The notes under the pieces were generated by a model. It was not told the DNA's origin. It did no database searches and saw only the letters and a list, made by a program, of their open reading frames with translations. From CAZGGW01 sp964525365 (GTDB taxonomy: Bacteria > Bacillota_I > Bacilli_A > RF39 > UBA660): a stretch of DNA of 51,649 nt. Positions 1 to 8,497 of the stretch are shown in pieces (within the stretch, counting starts at the first letter, position 1; each line of letters opens with the position of its first letter). The stretch is taken from the NCBI GenBank assembly GCA_964525365.1, contig CAZGGW010000003.1, forward strand, positions 1-51,649. The letters are read 5' to 3'. The position numbers were made by a program, and so were the translations under genes.

Positions 1-281
1 CTTTCAACTTCTACTGTAAAGTCTACGTGTCCTGGAGTATCTATAATATTAAGTCTGTACTCTTTCCAATGAACAGTCGTTGCAGCACTAGTGATAGTAA
101 TTCCTCTTTCTTTTTCTTGGTCCATCCAATCCATTTGAGACTCACCATCATGTGTTTCGCCAATTTTATGTGTAACTTCTGCATGAAAAAGTACACGTTC
201 CGTAAAAGTAGTCTTTCCAGCATCTATATGAGCCATAATTCCTAAATTACGAAGTTTATCTAACGATACGTCACGCGCCAT
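1..281 (-). CDS. fusA: Elongation factor G, N-terminal part (cut by window edge)
   Basis: GTPase that moves tRNA and mRNA through the ribosome during translocation. The visible 93 residues begin MARDVSLDKLRNLGIMAHID and contain the G1 loop AHIDAGKTT, the switch I RGITI motif and the G3 DTPGH motif, all in the order expected for EF-G. The start at 281 follows an AGGAGG-type site just upstream, 12 nt after the rpsG stop. It is the last visible gene of the str operon (rpsL, small ORF, rpsG, fusA); the rest of the gene runs off the left edge. No damage is visible. Confidence 0.97.
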   Translation of the reverse strand, partial: MARDVSLDKLRNLGIMAHIDAGKTTFTERVLFHAEVTHKIGETHDGESQMDWMDQEKERGITITSAATTVHWKEYRLNIIDTPGHVDFTVEVE

Positions 282-293
282 AATTCCTCCTTT

Positions 294-761
294 TTACCAT
301 CTATAGTGTGCAAAAGCTTTATTTGCCTCTGCCATCTTGTGTGTATCTTCACGTTTTTTACATGCTCCGCCTGTTCCATTTGAAGCATCTATTATTTCAG
401 CAGCTAAATTTTCTGCCATTGTTTTGCCATTTCTACTTCTTGCATATTGTATAATCCAACGAAGCGCTAAAGCTTGTTTTCTTTCATCCCTAATTTCGGT
501 TGGTACTGAATAGTTACTTCCACCAACTCTTCTGCTTCTTATTTCCAAAGCAGGAATTACATTATCAAATGCTGTATTAAATACTTCGAGTGGATCTTTT
601 CCAGTTTTTTCTCTTACTATATCAAATGCATTATATAAAATATTTTGAGCAATTCCTTTTTTACCATCTAACATAATACCATTTATTAATTTGGTAACCA
701 TCTTAGAATTATATATAGGATCTGCTAAAACTTCTCTTTTTTCTGCTTGTCTTTTACGCAT
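294..761 (-). CDS. rpsG: 30S ribosomal protein S7
   Basis: Primary 16S rRNA-binding protein that nucleates assembly of the 30S head. The 155-residue product starts MRKRQAEKREVLADPIYN and carries the typical GGSNYSVPTEI and RWII segments; length is normal for bacterial S7 (about 156). It lies in the str operon between a small ORF and fusA. In B. subtilis rpsG directly follows rpsL, whereas here a 79-residue ORF separates them. Start is supported by the GGAGAA-type site upstream. Confidence 0.98.
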   Translation of the reverse strand: MRKRQAEKREVLADPIYNSKMVTKLINGIMLDGKKGIAQNILYNAFDIVREKTGKDPLEVFNTAFDNVIPALEIRSRRVGGSNYSVPTEIRDERKQALALRWIIQYARSRNGKTMAENLAAEIIDASNGTGGACKKREDTHKMAEANKAFAHYRW

Positions 762-778
762 TTATATTCTCCTTTCAA

Positions 779-1018
779 TTATTTTTTTACGTTGTTGTTT
801 AAAATAAAATCTTCTCTTTCTGTACTATTATCAATTAAATATTGTGGATCTATTCCATAAGAATACAAAGACTCAATTGAATAATCTAATAAATGTAATG
901 CAAGTTCATTTCTCAAGCTTTCAATCTTATCATATAAATCTTTTAATTCACTTAAGTCAAGATCTTTAATACTATCATTAATAGCTTTTATATTAGATTC
1001 TATAACATTATTTTTCAT
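779..1018 (-). CDS. Small hypothetical protein inserted between rpsL and rpsG
   Basis: Unrecognised 79-residue acidic, helix-prone protein (MKNNVIESNIKAINDSIKDL...). It is rich in Leu, Asp, Ser and Lys with heptad-like spacing in residues 5-45, so a short helical hairpin or coiled coil is likely; no signal peptide, membrane segment or catalytic motif is visible. It starts 8 nt after the rpsL stop and ends 17 nt before rpsG, so it should be co-transcribed with ribosomal proteins. No strong Shine-Dalgarno sequence is seen, so expression may depend on coupling to rpsL. It could be a lineage-specific ribosome-associated factor, but that is inference from position only. Confidence 0.7.
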   Translation of the reverse strand: MKNNVIESNIKAINDSIKDLDLSELKDLYDKIESLRNELALHLLDYSIESLYSYGIDPQYLIDNSTEREDFILNNNVKK

Positions 1019-1026
1019 AATATTTA

Positions 1027-1428
1027 TTATTTAGGCCTTTTTGCGCCATATTTGCTTCTACCTTGACGTCTTTTGTCAACGCCGGCAGTATCTAATGTTC
1101 CTCTAATAATATGATAACGAACTCCAATTAGATCCGGAACACGTCCACCTCTTATTAGTACTACACTATGTTCTTGTAAATTATGTCCTTCTCCAGGGAT
1201 ATAACTAGTTACTTCGTACCCATTGCTAAGTTTAACACGAGCATATTTTCTCAAAGCAGAGTTTGGTTTCTTTGGTGTCTTAGTACCAACGCGTGTACAA
1301 ACTCCACGCTTTTGTGGTGAATTATAACTTGTTTTACTTCTGTCTTTACTATTTAAACCGATTCCCAACACTGGACTTTTACTTTTCCTAGTTTTATCAG
1401 TTCTAACTAATTGATTTATTGTAGGCAT
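1027..1428 (-). CDS. rpsL: 30S ribosomal protein S12
   Basis: Decoding-centre protein of the small subunit. The 133-residue product begins MPTINQLVRTDKTRKSKSP and contains the conserved TPKKPNSALRK loop, whose Lys residues are the classical streptomycin-resistance positions, and the PGEGHNLQEHS segment. K at the PKKPNSA position indicates the wild-type, drug-sensitive form. First gene of the str operon, behind a consensus promoter at 1517-1545 and an ~80-nt leader with two hairpins. The start is preceded by GAAAGGAGAAAT. Confidence 0.98.
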   Translation of the reverse strand: MPTINQLVRTDKTRKSKSPVLGIGLNSKDRSKTSYNSPQKRGVCTRVGTKTPKKPNSALRKYARVKLSNGYEVTSYIPGEGHNLQEHSVVLIRGGRVPDLIGVRYHIIRGTLDTAGVDKRRQGRSKYGAKRPK

Positions 1429-1440
1429 ATTTCTCCTTTC

Positions 1441-1503
1441 TGATACACACTACCAGGTGTATCACGTTTCTTAAAATTATTAAGTTTTCTACACAAGAAA
1501 ACT
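1441..1503 (-). promoter_or_regulatory. Two hairpins in the rpsL leader
   Basis: Reading the minus strand from the promoter, the leader holds AGTTTTCT / AGAAAACT (1503-1496 with 1490-1483, 5-nt loop) and then TGATACAC / GTGTATCA (1464-1457 with 1448-1441, 8-nt loop). The second sits immediately before the rpsL ribosome binding site. Neither is followed by a U-tract, so they do not look like terminators. They could be a ribosomal-protein autoregulation site or RNA-stability elements; this is inference. Confidence 0.5.
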
Positions 1504-1516
1504 CAAAATCTTTATA

Positions 1517-1545
1517 ATCATAACATATGACTATAACTTTGTCAA
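1517..1545 (-). promoter_or_regulatory. Vegetative sigma-A-type promoter of the str operon
   Basis: On the minus strand TTGACA (1545-1540), a 17-nt spacer, and TATGAT (1522-1517). The -35 is a perfect consensus match and the -10 matches 5 of 6. The predicted start lies about 80 nt upstream of rpsL. Confidence 0.85.
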
Positions 1546-1585
1546 ACTTTTTTCTTAAATATTATATTAGATTATGTAAATAAAA

Positions 1586-1939
1586 TTACCCTATTTTTTT
1601 ATTTAATAGTTCAATACTTCTTGTTGGATCTTCCAATAGTACTTCACTTAAATATTTTTCTTTTCTTAAACATTCTATGAATTTCACTTCTTCCTCGGTC
1701 ATACTTATCTTTTTTTCTTCCTTGGAATTGATAATAACAAACTTATCATTTCCAATTAAATAATCCGCACTCACCCCAAAAAACATTATTATATCTATTA
1801 ATGTTTCCAAAGTTGGTGTTCTGCGTTCGTTTTCATAACAACAAATGCTTGATTTTGTTACTTTTATTACTTTTGACAAATCATCTTGTGTCATATCTTT
1901 TGATAATCTTAGCTCTTTTAATCTTTTTCCATTTAACAT
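1586..1939 (-). CDS. XRE-family helix-turn-helix transcriptional regulator
   Basis: DNA-binding regulator of 117 residues when started at MLNGKRLKELR, which has an AGAGG site 5-7 nt upstream; the longer upstream reading adds 24 residues with no ribosome site and is rejected. Residues 4-60 form a Cro/CI-type HTH (KELRLSKDMTQDDLSKVIKV, then SSICCYENERRTPTLETL), followed by FGVSADYLIG, a common XRE tail. The C-terminal ~50 residues (SMTEEEVKFIECLR) are a short helical extension that may dimerise. It lies downstream of ssb. Its target is unknown. Confidence 0.88.
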   Translation of the reverse strand: MLNGKRLKELRLSKDMTQDDLSKVIKVTKSSICCYENERRTPTLETLIDIIMFFGVSADYLIGNDKFVIINSKEEKKISMTEEEVKFIECLRKEKYLSEVLLEDPTRSIELLNKKIG

Positions 1940-2017
1940 AATAACCTCTACTACAAAGTCATTATATAAAATAATAAGAAGAGTTTTAAAATGTTGACAA
2001 ATAGAAAACAAGAGTTT

Positions 2018-2359
2018 TCACTCTTGTTCTTCTTCAGACGGTTTTTTAGAACTTAAAAATGTTATTTTTTCTGCGATTACTTCCATTAAATATTTCTTTC
2101 CATCCTTTGATTCATAATTAGAAGTTTGCAATCTTCCTTTTACTCCAACTACATCACCTTTTTTACAATATTCACAAGTGTTTTCAGCGACTCCATTCCA
2201 AAGTGTACATCTTATAAAATCCGTTTCATATATTCCTTCAACGTTTTTAAAACTTCTACCGACTGCCACTGTTGCATGGCACACTTTTTTATTCCCTTCA
2301 GTTTCGTTCACCTCTGGATCAGCAGTTAATCTTCCAACTATTACTACTTGGTTTAGCAT
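2018..2359 (-). CDS. Single-stranded DNA-binding protein, short form
   Basis: OB-fold protein that coats single-stranded DNA. Started at MLNQVVIVGRLTADPEV (AGGAGG site 4 nt upstream) it is 113 residues; the in-frame ATG six codons earlier lacks a ribosome site. Visible SSB signatures are VIVGRLTADPEV, VAVGRSFKN, TDFIRCTLWN and VKGRLQTSNYE. It is much shorter than housekeeping SSBs (about 170) and lacks the glycine-rich linker and the DDDIPF-type tip; it ends PSEEEQE, acidic but without the terminal Phe. It therefore resembles the short SsbB/YwpH type, and a full-length SSB is probably encoded elsewhere. Two Cys (CEYCKKGD) are unusual for SSB. Confidence 0.88.
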   Translation of the reverse strand: MLNQVVIVGRLTADPEVNETEGNKKVCHATVAVGRSFKNVEGIYETDFIRCTLWNGVAENTCEYCKKGDVVGVKGRLQTSNYESKDGKKYLMEVIAEKITFLSSKKPSEEEQE

Positions 2360-2510
2360 ATTCCCTCCTTTCCACACGATTGTATCATATTTTTTTAATT
2401 GATGTTTTTTACTTTTATTACATTTTATATATCAAAAAAGATTTGAAATTAATTTTCTTAATAGAACAAAATAAAAAAAATAATTTACTTTTTTATCTTA
2501 AAATTTAAAT

Positions 2511-3719
2511 TTAAAAAAGTTCATTATTTTTTAAAAAATCTTTTATTGCATTTTTATCTTTTAAAGCATTTGTTAAAACATCTATTTCTTCATAAGTATT
2601 ATAAAAATATAAACTTATTCTAACTGTATCGCCAATTCCCTCGTTATTACTTATCATTTTAGCACAATGACTACCACTTCTAACACATATCTTTTTGCTA
2701 TTTAAGTATAGACCTAAATCTCCAGAATTAATGCTTTTAATATTAATAAGAACTATACTACCCTCACTATTATAATTAATGATGTCTATGTATGGGATTG
2801 TCAATAATTCTTTAATTAAATATGACTTTAAATATTTGTTATGTTTTTCTATATTTTCTATTTTTATGTTATTAATATATTTTAATGCTTCGCCAAATCC
2901 AATTATTCCAGCTATATTATTAGTTCCTCCCTCAAATCTGTCTGGGATTTTGCTAAGTTTCAAATTACTTTTATCATAATTTTCATTCATCCCACCCCCA
3001 AATTTTATTGGCATCATTTTATTTAATAAATTATATTTCCCATATAGCACTCCAACACCAGTCGGTCCACACATTTTATGTGCCGAAAAAGCAAGAAAAT
3101 CAATATTCATTTCACTCACATCAGTTTTAATGTGAGGTACACTTTGTGCTCCATCAACCACTAAAAAAATATTATTTTTATGTAAAATTTGGGATATCTC
3201 TTTTATATTTCTAACATCTCCAATAGTGTTTGTCATGTGAGCAATACTCACCACTTTTGTTTTAGAACTCATTGAATTCATTAACGCATTAATAGTTAAT
3301 TTGTTGTTTTCCAACTCAATATATTTAATAACCACTTTCTTTTTCAAAGATAATATAAACCATGGCAAAATATTTGAAGAGTGTTCACTTTTAGTAAGCA
3401 ATATTTCATCGCCTTCCTCCAACATTCTTTCAAAAAAACCAAAAACAATTAAATTCATTGATTCTGTTGTACCACTAGTAAATATTATTTCTTCTTTTTT
3501 ATTTGCTTTTATAAAAGTTTTTACACTTTCACGAACATTATCTATTTCATCATCCACTTTAAAACTTATATTATAATCTCCTCTATGAGTATTAGCGGAA
3601 TAATGTTTGTAGTATTCATTCATTTTTTCAATCACACAATTAGGTTTTAAGGAAGTAGCTGCATTATCAAAATATATGAGGTCTTCATCTAACATAGGAA
3701 AATCTTTACTTATATTCAT
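2511..3719 (-). CDS. sufS: Cysteine desulfurase (SufS/CsdA-type, PLP-dependent)
   Basis: Removes sulfur from cysteine as an enzyme persulfide for Fe-S clusters or tRNA thiolation. The 402-residue protein (ATG start at 3719; the upstream GTG overlaps its own ribosome site) shows the aminotransferase class V fold: YFDNAATSLKP at the N-terminus, THRGDYN, VDGAQSVPH, the PLP lysine in FSAHKMCGPTG, GGTNNIAGI, and the catalytic Cys loop VRSGSHCAK (RxGxHCA signature of group II enzymes). No sufC, sufD, sufU or sufB lies nearby, so it stands alone. Convergent with nothing; divergent from the HIT gene. Confidence 0.93.
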   Translation of the reverse strand: MNISKDFPMLDEDLIYFDNAATSLKPNCVIEKMNEYYKHYSANTHRGDYNISFKVDDEIDNVRESVKTFIKANKKEEIIFTSGTTESMNLIVFGFFERMLEEGDEILLTKSEHSSNILPWFILSLKKKVVIKYIELENNKLTINALMNSMSSKTKVVSIAHMTNTIGDVRNIKEISQILHKNNIFLVVDGAQSVPHIKTDVSEMNIDFLAFSAHKMCGPTGVGVLYGKYNLLNKMMPIKFGGGMNENYDKSNLKLSKIPDRFEGGTNNIAGIIGFGEALKYINNIKIENIEKHNKYLKSYLIKELLTIPYIDIINYNSEGSIVLINIKSINSGDLGLYLNSKKICVRSGSHCAKMISNNEGIGDTVRISLYFYNTYEEIDVLTNALKDKNAIKDFLKNNELF

Positions 3720-3787
3720 TTTTTTCACTTCCTATAATAATGTATGTTGAAATTAAATATTCGAATATAGTAAAAAACATAAAAATA

Positions 3788-3816
3788 TTGATTTATTTTT
3801 GTTTTTTAATTATAAT
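3788..3816 (+). promoter_or_regulatory. Promoter of the HIT-protein gene pair
   Basis: TTGATT (3788-3793), 17-nt spacer, TATAAT (3811-3816). The -10 is perfect. The transcript would start about 10 nt before the ATG, leaving the AAGGAG site almost at the 5' end. Confidence 0.6.
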
Positions 3817-3833
3817 TAATTAAGGAGTTAAAT

Positions 3834-4199
3834 ATGGATTGTTTGTTTTGTAAAATAATTAACAACGAAGTGGATTCTTACACAATATATGAAGATGATA
3901 ATTTTAAAGCTTTTTTAGATATTCATCCCAATACTAATGGTCATACATTGATAGTGCCAAAAGCACATATAAAAGACATGCTCGATATGGATAGTGAAAC
4001 TTATAAAAATTTATGCGAAGTAATAAAAAAAGTAATGATTATTTTAAAAGAAAAATTAAATTATGATGGAATTAAAGTAGTTCAAAACAACGGCATTGTT
4101 CAAGACATCATGCATTATCATACGCATTTAATTCCAGTATATAAAGAAAGTATGAATATAAACGTTCAAGACGTTTATAACATAATTAAAGGAGAATAA
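3834..4199 (+). CDS. HIT-family nucleotide hydrolase/transferase
   Basis: Histidine-triad protein; the family hydrolyses nucleotide phosphoramidates or dinucleoside polyphosphates. The 121 residues open with MDCLFCKIINNEVDSYTIYE, the typical HIT N-terminus, then FLDIHPNTNGHTLIVPKAH, and end with the histidine triad HYHTHLIPVY (HxHxHxx). It is slightly shorter than the usual 135-145. The start has an AAGGAG site. It is followed 2 nt later by the membrane-anchored protein at 4202, so the two are co-transcribed; no functional link is evident. Confidence 0.93.
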   Translation: MDCLFCKIINNEVDSYTIYEDDNFKAFLDIHPNTNGHTLIVPKAHIKDMLDMDSETYKNLCEVIKKVMIILKEKLNYDGIKVVQNNGIVQDIMHYHTHLIPVYKESMNINVQDVYNIIKGE

Positions 4200-4201
4200 A
4201 A

Positions 4202-5341
4202 ATGGACAAAATCAAAAATTTATTTAAGGACAAAAAGAATGCATCATTAATGTATTTACTAGTAGGAGTTATCGGATTAGTAGTATTAATAGTTATTATA
4301 TCGCTACTAGCAAAAATATTTTCACCAAAATATTCTACATATGAAGAAGTTGAAACTCAATTGGTAAAAGCCGCCAAAAAATATTATGAATCAAATTCAT
4401 CATTTTTACCCGCTGAGTTAAATGAATCAACAAGTGTTAAATATGCAGCACTTCTAAATGAAGAGTTAATAGATTCGTTTGAAGATATGCTGAAAAATGG
4501 CGGCGAATGTGACGCAGAAGTTGTTGTAACTAAAATGGGCGATACATTCGATTACACTCCATACTTAACTTGTGGAAACGATTACACCTCTACTGAACTA
4601 TATAAAGTTTTAACAAAAGAAGAAAATATTGTGACTGAAAAAGTAGGTCTTTATAAAGTTGGAGAAGAATATATTTACAGAGGAGAAGTTACAAATAATT
4701 ATGTTCAGCTTGGTAGTGTTAAAAATAAAACCACTTCATTATATAGAATTATAAAAATTGATAAAGAAAATAATATTTCACTTATAAGTGAAAATGTTAC
4801 TGAAGACTCATATGTATGGGATGACAGATATAACATTGAAGATGAAGGAACAAGTGGAATAAATAATTTCAATCTAAGTAGATTAAGAGAAACATTGGAT
4901 TCGTTTTATGAAGATAATACTTTATTACTTACAAATGAGCAAAAATCAAAAATTGTTCTTAGACAATGGTGCATTGGTGAACATCCAGTAGATAAAGGAA
5001 TAGGATTTGAAAAATATGAATGTAGTGCTCTATCAGAAAATTATTTGCCTTTTGGTACTATTAGTGTTTCTGAATTTATGACAGCGAGTCTTGATGAAAA
5101 TTGTGTTAATCCTACTGATAATGCTTGTATGAATTACAATTATTTAGTATATGAAAAACCATATTGGACTATAACACCTGGTGGTAAAAATTCTGCTTTT
5201 GCGTATTACATATCTAATGGTACTCTTACAAGTACTCGAACTTCCAATTCTAAAAAAATTCGCATTGTGTTTTATATGAATAATAAAACAATATATGTTT
5301 CTGGAACTGGTACTCAAACTGATCCATATATAATTAGATAA
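4202..5341 (+). CDS. Membrane-anchored extracytoplasmic protein of unknown function
   Basis: Unrecognised 379-residue protein. Residues 1-14 are charged and cytoplasmic, residues 15-40 form one transmembrane helix (MYLLVGVIGLVVLIVIISLL), and the rest should lie outside. The first outer segment (YSTYEEVETQLVKAAKKYY) is helical and resembles the start of pseudopilin-like proteins, but no prepilin peptidase motif is present. The C-terminal half has aromatic repeats (SVKNKTTSLYRIIKID, YWTITPGGKN) and four or more Cys that could form disulfides, and ends SGTGTQTDPYIIR. Co-transcribed with the HIT gene and closed by a terminator at 5354-5377. Confidence 0.7.
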   Translation: MDKIKNLFKDKKNASLMYLLVGVIGLVVLIVIISLLAKIFSPKYSTYEEVETQLVKAAKKYYESNSSFLPAELNESTSVKYAALLNEELIDSFEDMLKNGGECDAEVVVTKMGDTFDYTPYLTCGNDYTSTELYKVLTKEENIVTEKVGLYKVGEEYIYRGEVTNNYVQLGSVKNKTTSLYRIIKIDKENNISLISENVTEDSYVWDDRYNIEDEGTSGINNFNLSRLRETLDSFYEDNTLLLTNEQKSKIVLRQWCIGEHPVDKGIGFEKYECSALSENYLPFGTISVSEFMTASLDENCVNPTDNACMNYNYLVYEKPYWTITPGGKNSAFAYYISNGTLTSTRTSNSKKIRIVFYMNNKTIYVSGTGTQTDPYIIR

Positions 5342-5353
5342 TATAAAAAATTA

Positions 5354-5377
5354 AAAAAGCAGAATTCTGCTTTTTTT
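5354..5377. terminator. Bidirectional rho-independent terminator
   Basis: The inverted repeat AAAAAGCAGAATTCTGCTTTTT is flanked by an A-tract on the left and a T-tract on the right, so it can end both the gene at 4202 (+) and the HerA-like gene (-). Confidence 0.85.
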
Positions 5378-7142
5378 AATTGAACCAAATTTTATTTATA
5401 TCAACATTTGAACTATTTGTAGGTGGATCGGGATAATTAACTTTTATAAATGTAGGAGTATTAAAAGCTGTACCAAAACATAATGCAGTTCCAGGACTTA
5501 AAGCTTTTAATTTATTAATAGAATAATCTGTCAAGTTATAACTAACACTAGAAATTATATCTATGTCTTTAGGATAAAACATTCTAAATGTAATAAAATT
5601 ATGGCATTGGCTAATAACTGTGGTTGATAATTCACTAGGTCTTTGAGAAATAAGTCCCAATAAAGTGCCATATTTTCTTCCTTCTTTTGTAATTCTATCA
5701 AATATATTGTATCCAATAATGTCCGTATCTCTATCGTTTTGAACATATCTATGCGCTTCTTCTAAAATTATATTAATTGGAAATGATCCTCTATTCTGCA
5801 GACTAACAGTATAATCATAAAATATTCTTGAATATATTTTTGTCAATACTTTAGCAAATCTTTCATCTATAAATCCAAGATTAATTAAAAGAATCTGTGA
5901 CTTTTCACCTGTCGGAGATATAAATAAAGTTCTAACAAAATTTTCTTTTGATATAAAATTTTCTGTATTAAAATATTCTGCTTTTTCACTATTTATAATG
6001 TGATCTAGTCTTACTTTTAAAATGTTGTTTTTATCATAAACCTTATCACTTTTTAAAATACCTTCACTAATAAGTGCAAACTCAAAAGCCAAATACAAAT
6101 CTTTTAATGTATAGTTAAGTGTCATTTCTAATTCGCTTTTTTCCTTCTTCTCCGGCTTTTTTGCAACATATTTTTCTAAGAATTCAACAACAAGTTGTAT
6201 TGTGTTTATTTTCCCAGTTGCATCTATATTTAAACATTGCTTTAAAGTTCTAACATATCCAGGTTGAGAAATACTAGAAGATAAACTTATGTCGATTGTG
6301 TTAAATTCAGTTAATACAGCAATTAATTGGTCTCTTATTTGTGTTGATGTTCTTCCGGAAGATAAAATATCTAAGAGCGCTTTTGCTAATATATAATTTT
6401 TATTTTCAATAACTGTATTTTCTTCGCTTGCAAATATATAAACCAAATCAAGTGCCTTTTTTATTATTGGTATTTGCATTGCATCATCTACTTCTAATAA
6501 TAAAGCAAGATCATCTACTTCCAATAAATTTAATGGTATTTTAATAATATCTCCCTCTGAAAACTGAGATTTTGTAGTTAAAAAATGCACTTTTGTTTTT
6601 GAACTTTCGTTTATCTTTTTTAAAGATTCTTGATATTCACCATATACATCAAATAGTACTATATTTGAGTTAACAGGAATATTATTGTTCCTATAAAATA
6701 AAGATTGGATTAAAGAAGCACACATACATGATTTACCACTTCCGGTATTACCAAGTATTGCAAAATGATTGGAAAATAGTTTGTTTATAGAAGCACTAAC
6801 TTTATAAGATGGATATATTAGTGACTCTCCAACTATTACCGAAGAAGAACTATCTTGTTCGGAATTTCCAAGTAAGTATTGAACTTCATTTTTATAAATA
6901 ACGCGAATATTATAAGCTTCAGTAGGTTTTAAATTTACACCATAACAAAAATTATTATTTAATATTTCTCCAATAAAATTAATTTTTATAAAAGTAGTAG
7001 TGACATTTACTACTTCTCCAACAATCTTTTTTTCCCCCTGTTCAAAAACTACGTGAACACCCAATACAGAAGATTCCACCTTTTTAAAGTTATTTTCAAC
7101 TATTACATAGTTGTCGGTCACTTCCAAATACTTTCCAAACAT
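5376..7142 (-). CDS. HerA-like (DUF87) DNA-translocating ATPase
   Basis: 588-residue FtsK/HerA-superfamily ATPase, which forms hexamers that pump DNA. The first ~90 residues look like the HAS-barrel (VLGVHVVFEQ...KKIVGEVVNV); Walker A is GNTGSGKS (131-138); the Walker B with following acidic pair is INIILEEAHRYVQ (around 455-468); a GRKYGTLLGLISQRPSELS segment and SQCHNFITFRM match the sensor/arginine region of HerA proteins. No NurA, Mre11/Rad50 or SIR2 partner is beside it, so a role in end resection or phage defence cannot be claimed from context. The start is preceded by AAGGAG. Confidence 0.87.
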   Translation of the reverse strand: MFGKYLEVTDNYVIVENNFKKVESSVLGVHVVFEQGEKKIVGEVVNVTTTFIKINFIGEILNNNFCYGVNLKPTEAYNIRVIYKNEVQYLLGNSEQDSSSSVIVGESLIYPSYKVSASINKLFSNHFAILGNTGSGKSCMCASLIQSLFYRNNNIPVNSNIVLFDVYGEYQESLKKINESSKTKVHFLTTKSQFSEGDIIKIPLNLLEVDDLALLLEVDDAMQIPIIKKALDLVYIFASEENTVIENKNYILAKALLDILSSGRTSTQIRDQLIAVLTEFNTIDISLSSSISQPGYVRTLKQCLNIDATGKINTIQLVVEFLEKYVAKKPEKKEKSELEMTLNYTLKDLYLAFEFALISEGILKSDKVYDKNNILKVRLDHIINSEKAEYFNTENFISKENFVRTLFISPTGEKSQILLINLGFIDERFAKVLTKIYSRIFYDYTVSLQNRGSFPINIILEEAHRYVQNDRDTDIIGYNIFDRITKEGRKYGTLLGLISQRPSELSTTVISQCHNFITFRMFYPKDIDIISSVSYNLTDYSINKLKALSPGTALCFGTAFNTPTFIKVNYPDPPTNSSNVDINKIWFN

Positions 7143-7252
7143 AACCTACTCCTTTTACTCTAATAAGATTATAACAAAAATTATGAAATATGTAAATTAT
7201 GATTTAATTTTTAATGTTTACAATTTTTTTATTTCTTTGGTAATTTTTTGCA

Positions 7253-7285
7253 TAAAAATAGTGTTTTGTTTAAACACTATTTTAA
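7253..7285 (-). terminator. Terminator of tyrS
   Basis: Minus strand: AAAATAGTGTTT, a 4-nt loop, then AAACACTATTTTT. The perfect stem overlaps the tyrS stop codon. Confidence 0.85.
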
Positions 7286-8497
7286 TACTATCTTTAAAAA
7301 CGTTTTTTTGCCTTTTTGAACAACCACTTCATCTTTATTAACTTTTTCATTAACATCGGTTATTTTAATGTTATCAATACTAATTCCACCTTGTTCAATA
7401 AGTCTTCTAGCTTCTGATTTAGAAGGAACAAGTTCAGAAACCATCAATAAATCCACAATATTATTTACTTGATTCTTTTCTATTTCTTTAGTAGGCATAT
7501 TATTATCAAAAGATTTATTTTCAAATATTGATTCCGCCGTTTCTAATGCTTTTTTTGCTTCATTTTCACCATGAACAAGTTTTGTCACTTCATATGCCAT
7601 TACTTTCTTAGCATTAATGATATCTTCTTTACAAGTTCTATCTATCTCAGATATTTCTATATCAGAGAAAAAGGAAAGTAACCTTGGTACATCTTCATCA
7701 TATGAATTTCTAAACATTTGGTAAAAATCAAATACTGTCGTTTTATTTCTAGATACCCAAAGTGTTCCTGTGCTAGTTTTACCCATTTTTTCACCATCTG
7801 CTTTTACAAGAAGCGGACAAGTAAGACCAAATAATTCTTCTTTACTTGCGTCATTCAAATTATTTAACTTTCTATATAACTCAGTACCAGCAAGTATATT
7901 AACCCATTGATCAGAGCCACCTATTTGTAAGGTGCAGCCATATTCACTATTCAAATGTACAAAATCATTGGCTTGCATCAGCATGTATCCCATTTCTAAA
8001 AACGTAAGTCCACCTTCTTCAAGTCTTTTTTTATAACAATCGGTTGCAAGCATTTTGTTAACATTAAAATGAATTCCAACTTTTCTTAAGAAATCAATGT
8101 ATTTTTCTTGACTAGTCCAATCGGAATTATCAACTATAATAGCAGGATTTTCTCCATCAATGTCCACAAATCTTTTTACAAGTTCTTTCACTTCATTCTT
8201 ATTATGAATTACTTCTTCTTCTGGCATTACACGTCTTAAATCGCTTCGACCAGAAGGATCTCCTATCATCGCAGTAGCTCCTCCTATTAAAACTATAGCT
8301 TTATGGCCCATTTTTTGAAGTCTTCTTACCATAGTTAATGCAAAAAAGTGTCCGATATGTAAACTATCCGCGGTTGGATCTATTCCCAAATAGAAAGTAA
8401 CACATTCATTATTAAGTTTCTCCTTTAATGCGTTTTCATTAGTACACTGATAAATATACCCTCTTTCCTTTAAAATTTCATAAGTATTTGTTTTCAT
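7277..8497 (-). CDS. tyrS: Tyrosyl-tRNA synthetase
   Basis: Charges tRNA-Tyr. The 406-residue class I synthetase shows DPTADSLHIGHFFALT (HIGH motif), IGDPSGRSDLR, QIGGSDQWVNI and the KMSKS-equivalent KMGKTSTGTLW. Residues ~340-405 are an S4 RNA-binding domain (SEARRLIEQGGISIDN). Length is close to the usual 420. It is preceded by a T-box leader with its own promoter and ended by its own terminator, so it is a single-gene unit controlled by uncharged tRNA-Tyr. Confidence 0.98.
   Translation of the reverse strand: MKTNTYEILKERGYIYQCTNENALKEKLNNECVTFYLGIDPTADSLHIGHFFALTMVRRLQKMGHKAIVLIGGATAMIGDPSGRSDLRRVMPEEEVIHNKNEVKELVKRFVDIDGENPAIIVDNSDWTSQEKYIDFLRKVGIHFNVNKMLATDCYKKRLEEGGLTFLEMGYMLMQANDFVHLNSEYGCTLQIGGSDQWVNILAGTELYRKLNNLNDASKEELFGLTCPLLVKADGEKMGKTSTGTLWVSRNKTTVFDFYQMFRNSYDEDVPRLLSFFSDIEISEIDRTCKEDIINAKKVMAYEVTKLVHGENEAKKALETAESIFENKSFDNNMPTKEIEKNQVNNIVDLLMVSELVPSKSEARRLIEQGGISIDNIKITDVNEKVNKDEVVVQKGKKTFLKIVLK

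Noticed and set aside
27..245. Plus-strand ORF of 72 codons at the left edge
   Set aside because: It is the antisense shadow of fusA, whose conserved GTPase motifs are read on the minus strand.
5376..7142. HerA-like ATPase as part of an antiphage module
   Set aside because: No SIR2, NurA, nuclease or other defence gene lies beside it; neighbours are housekeeping genes, so a defence call would rest on family name alone.
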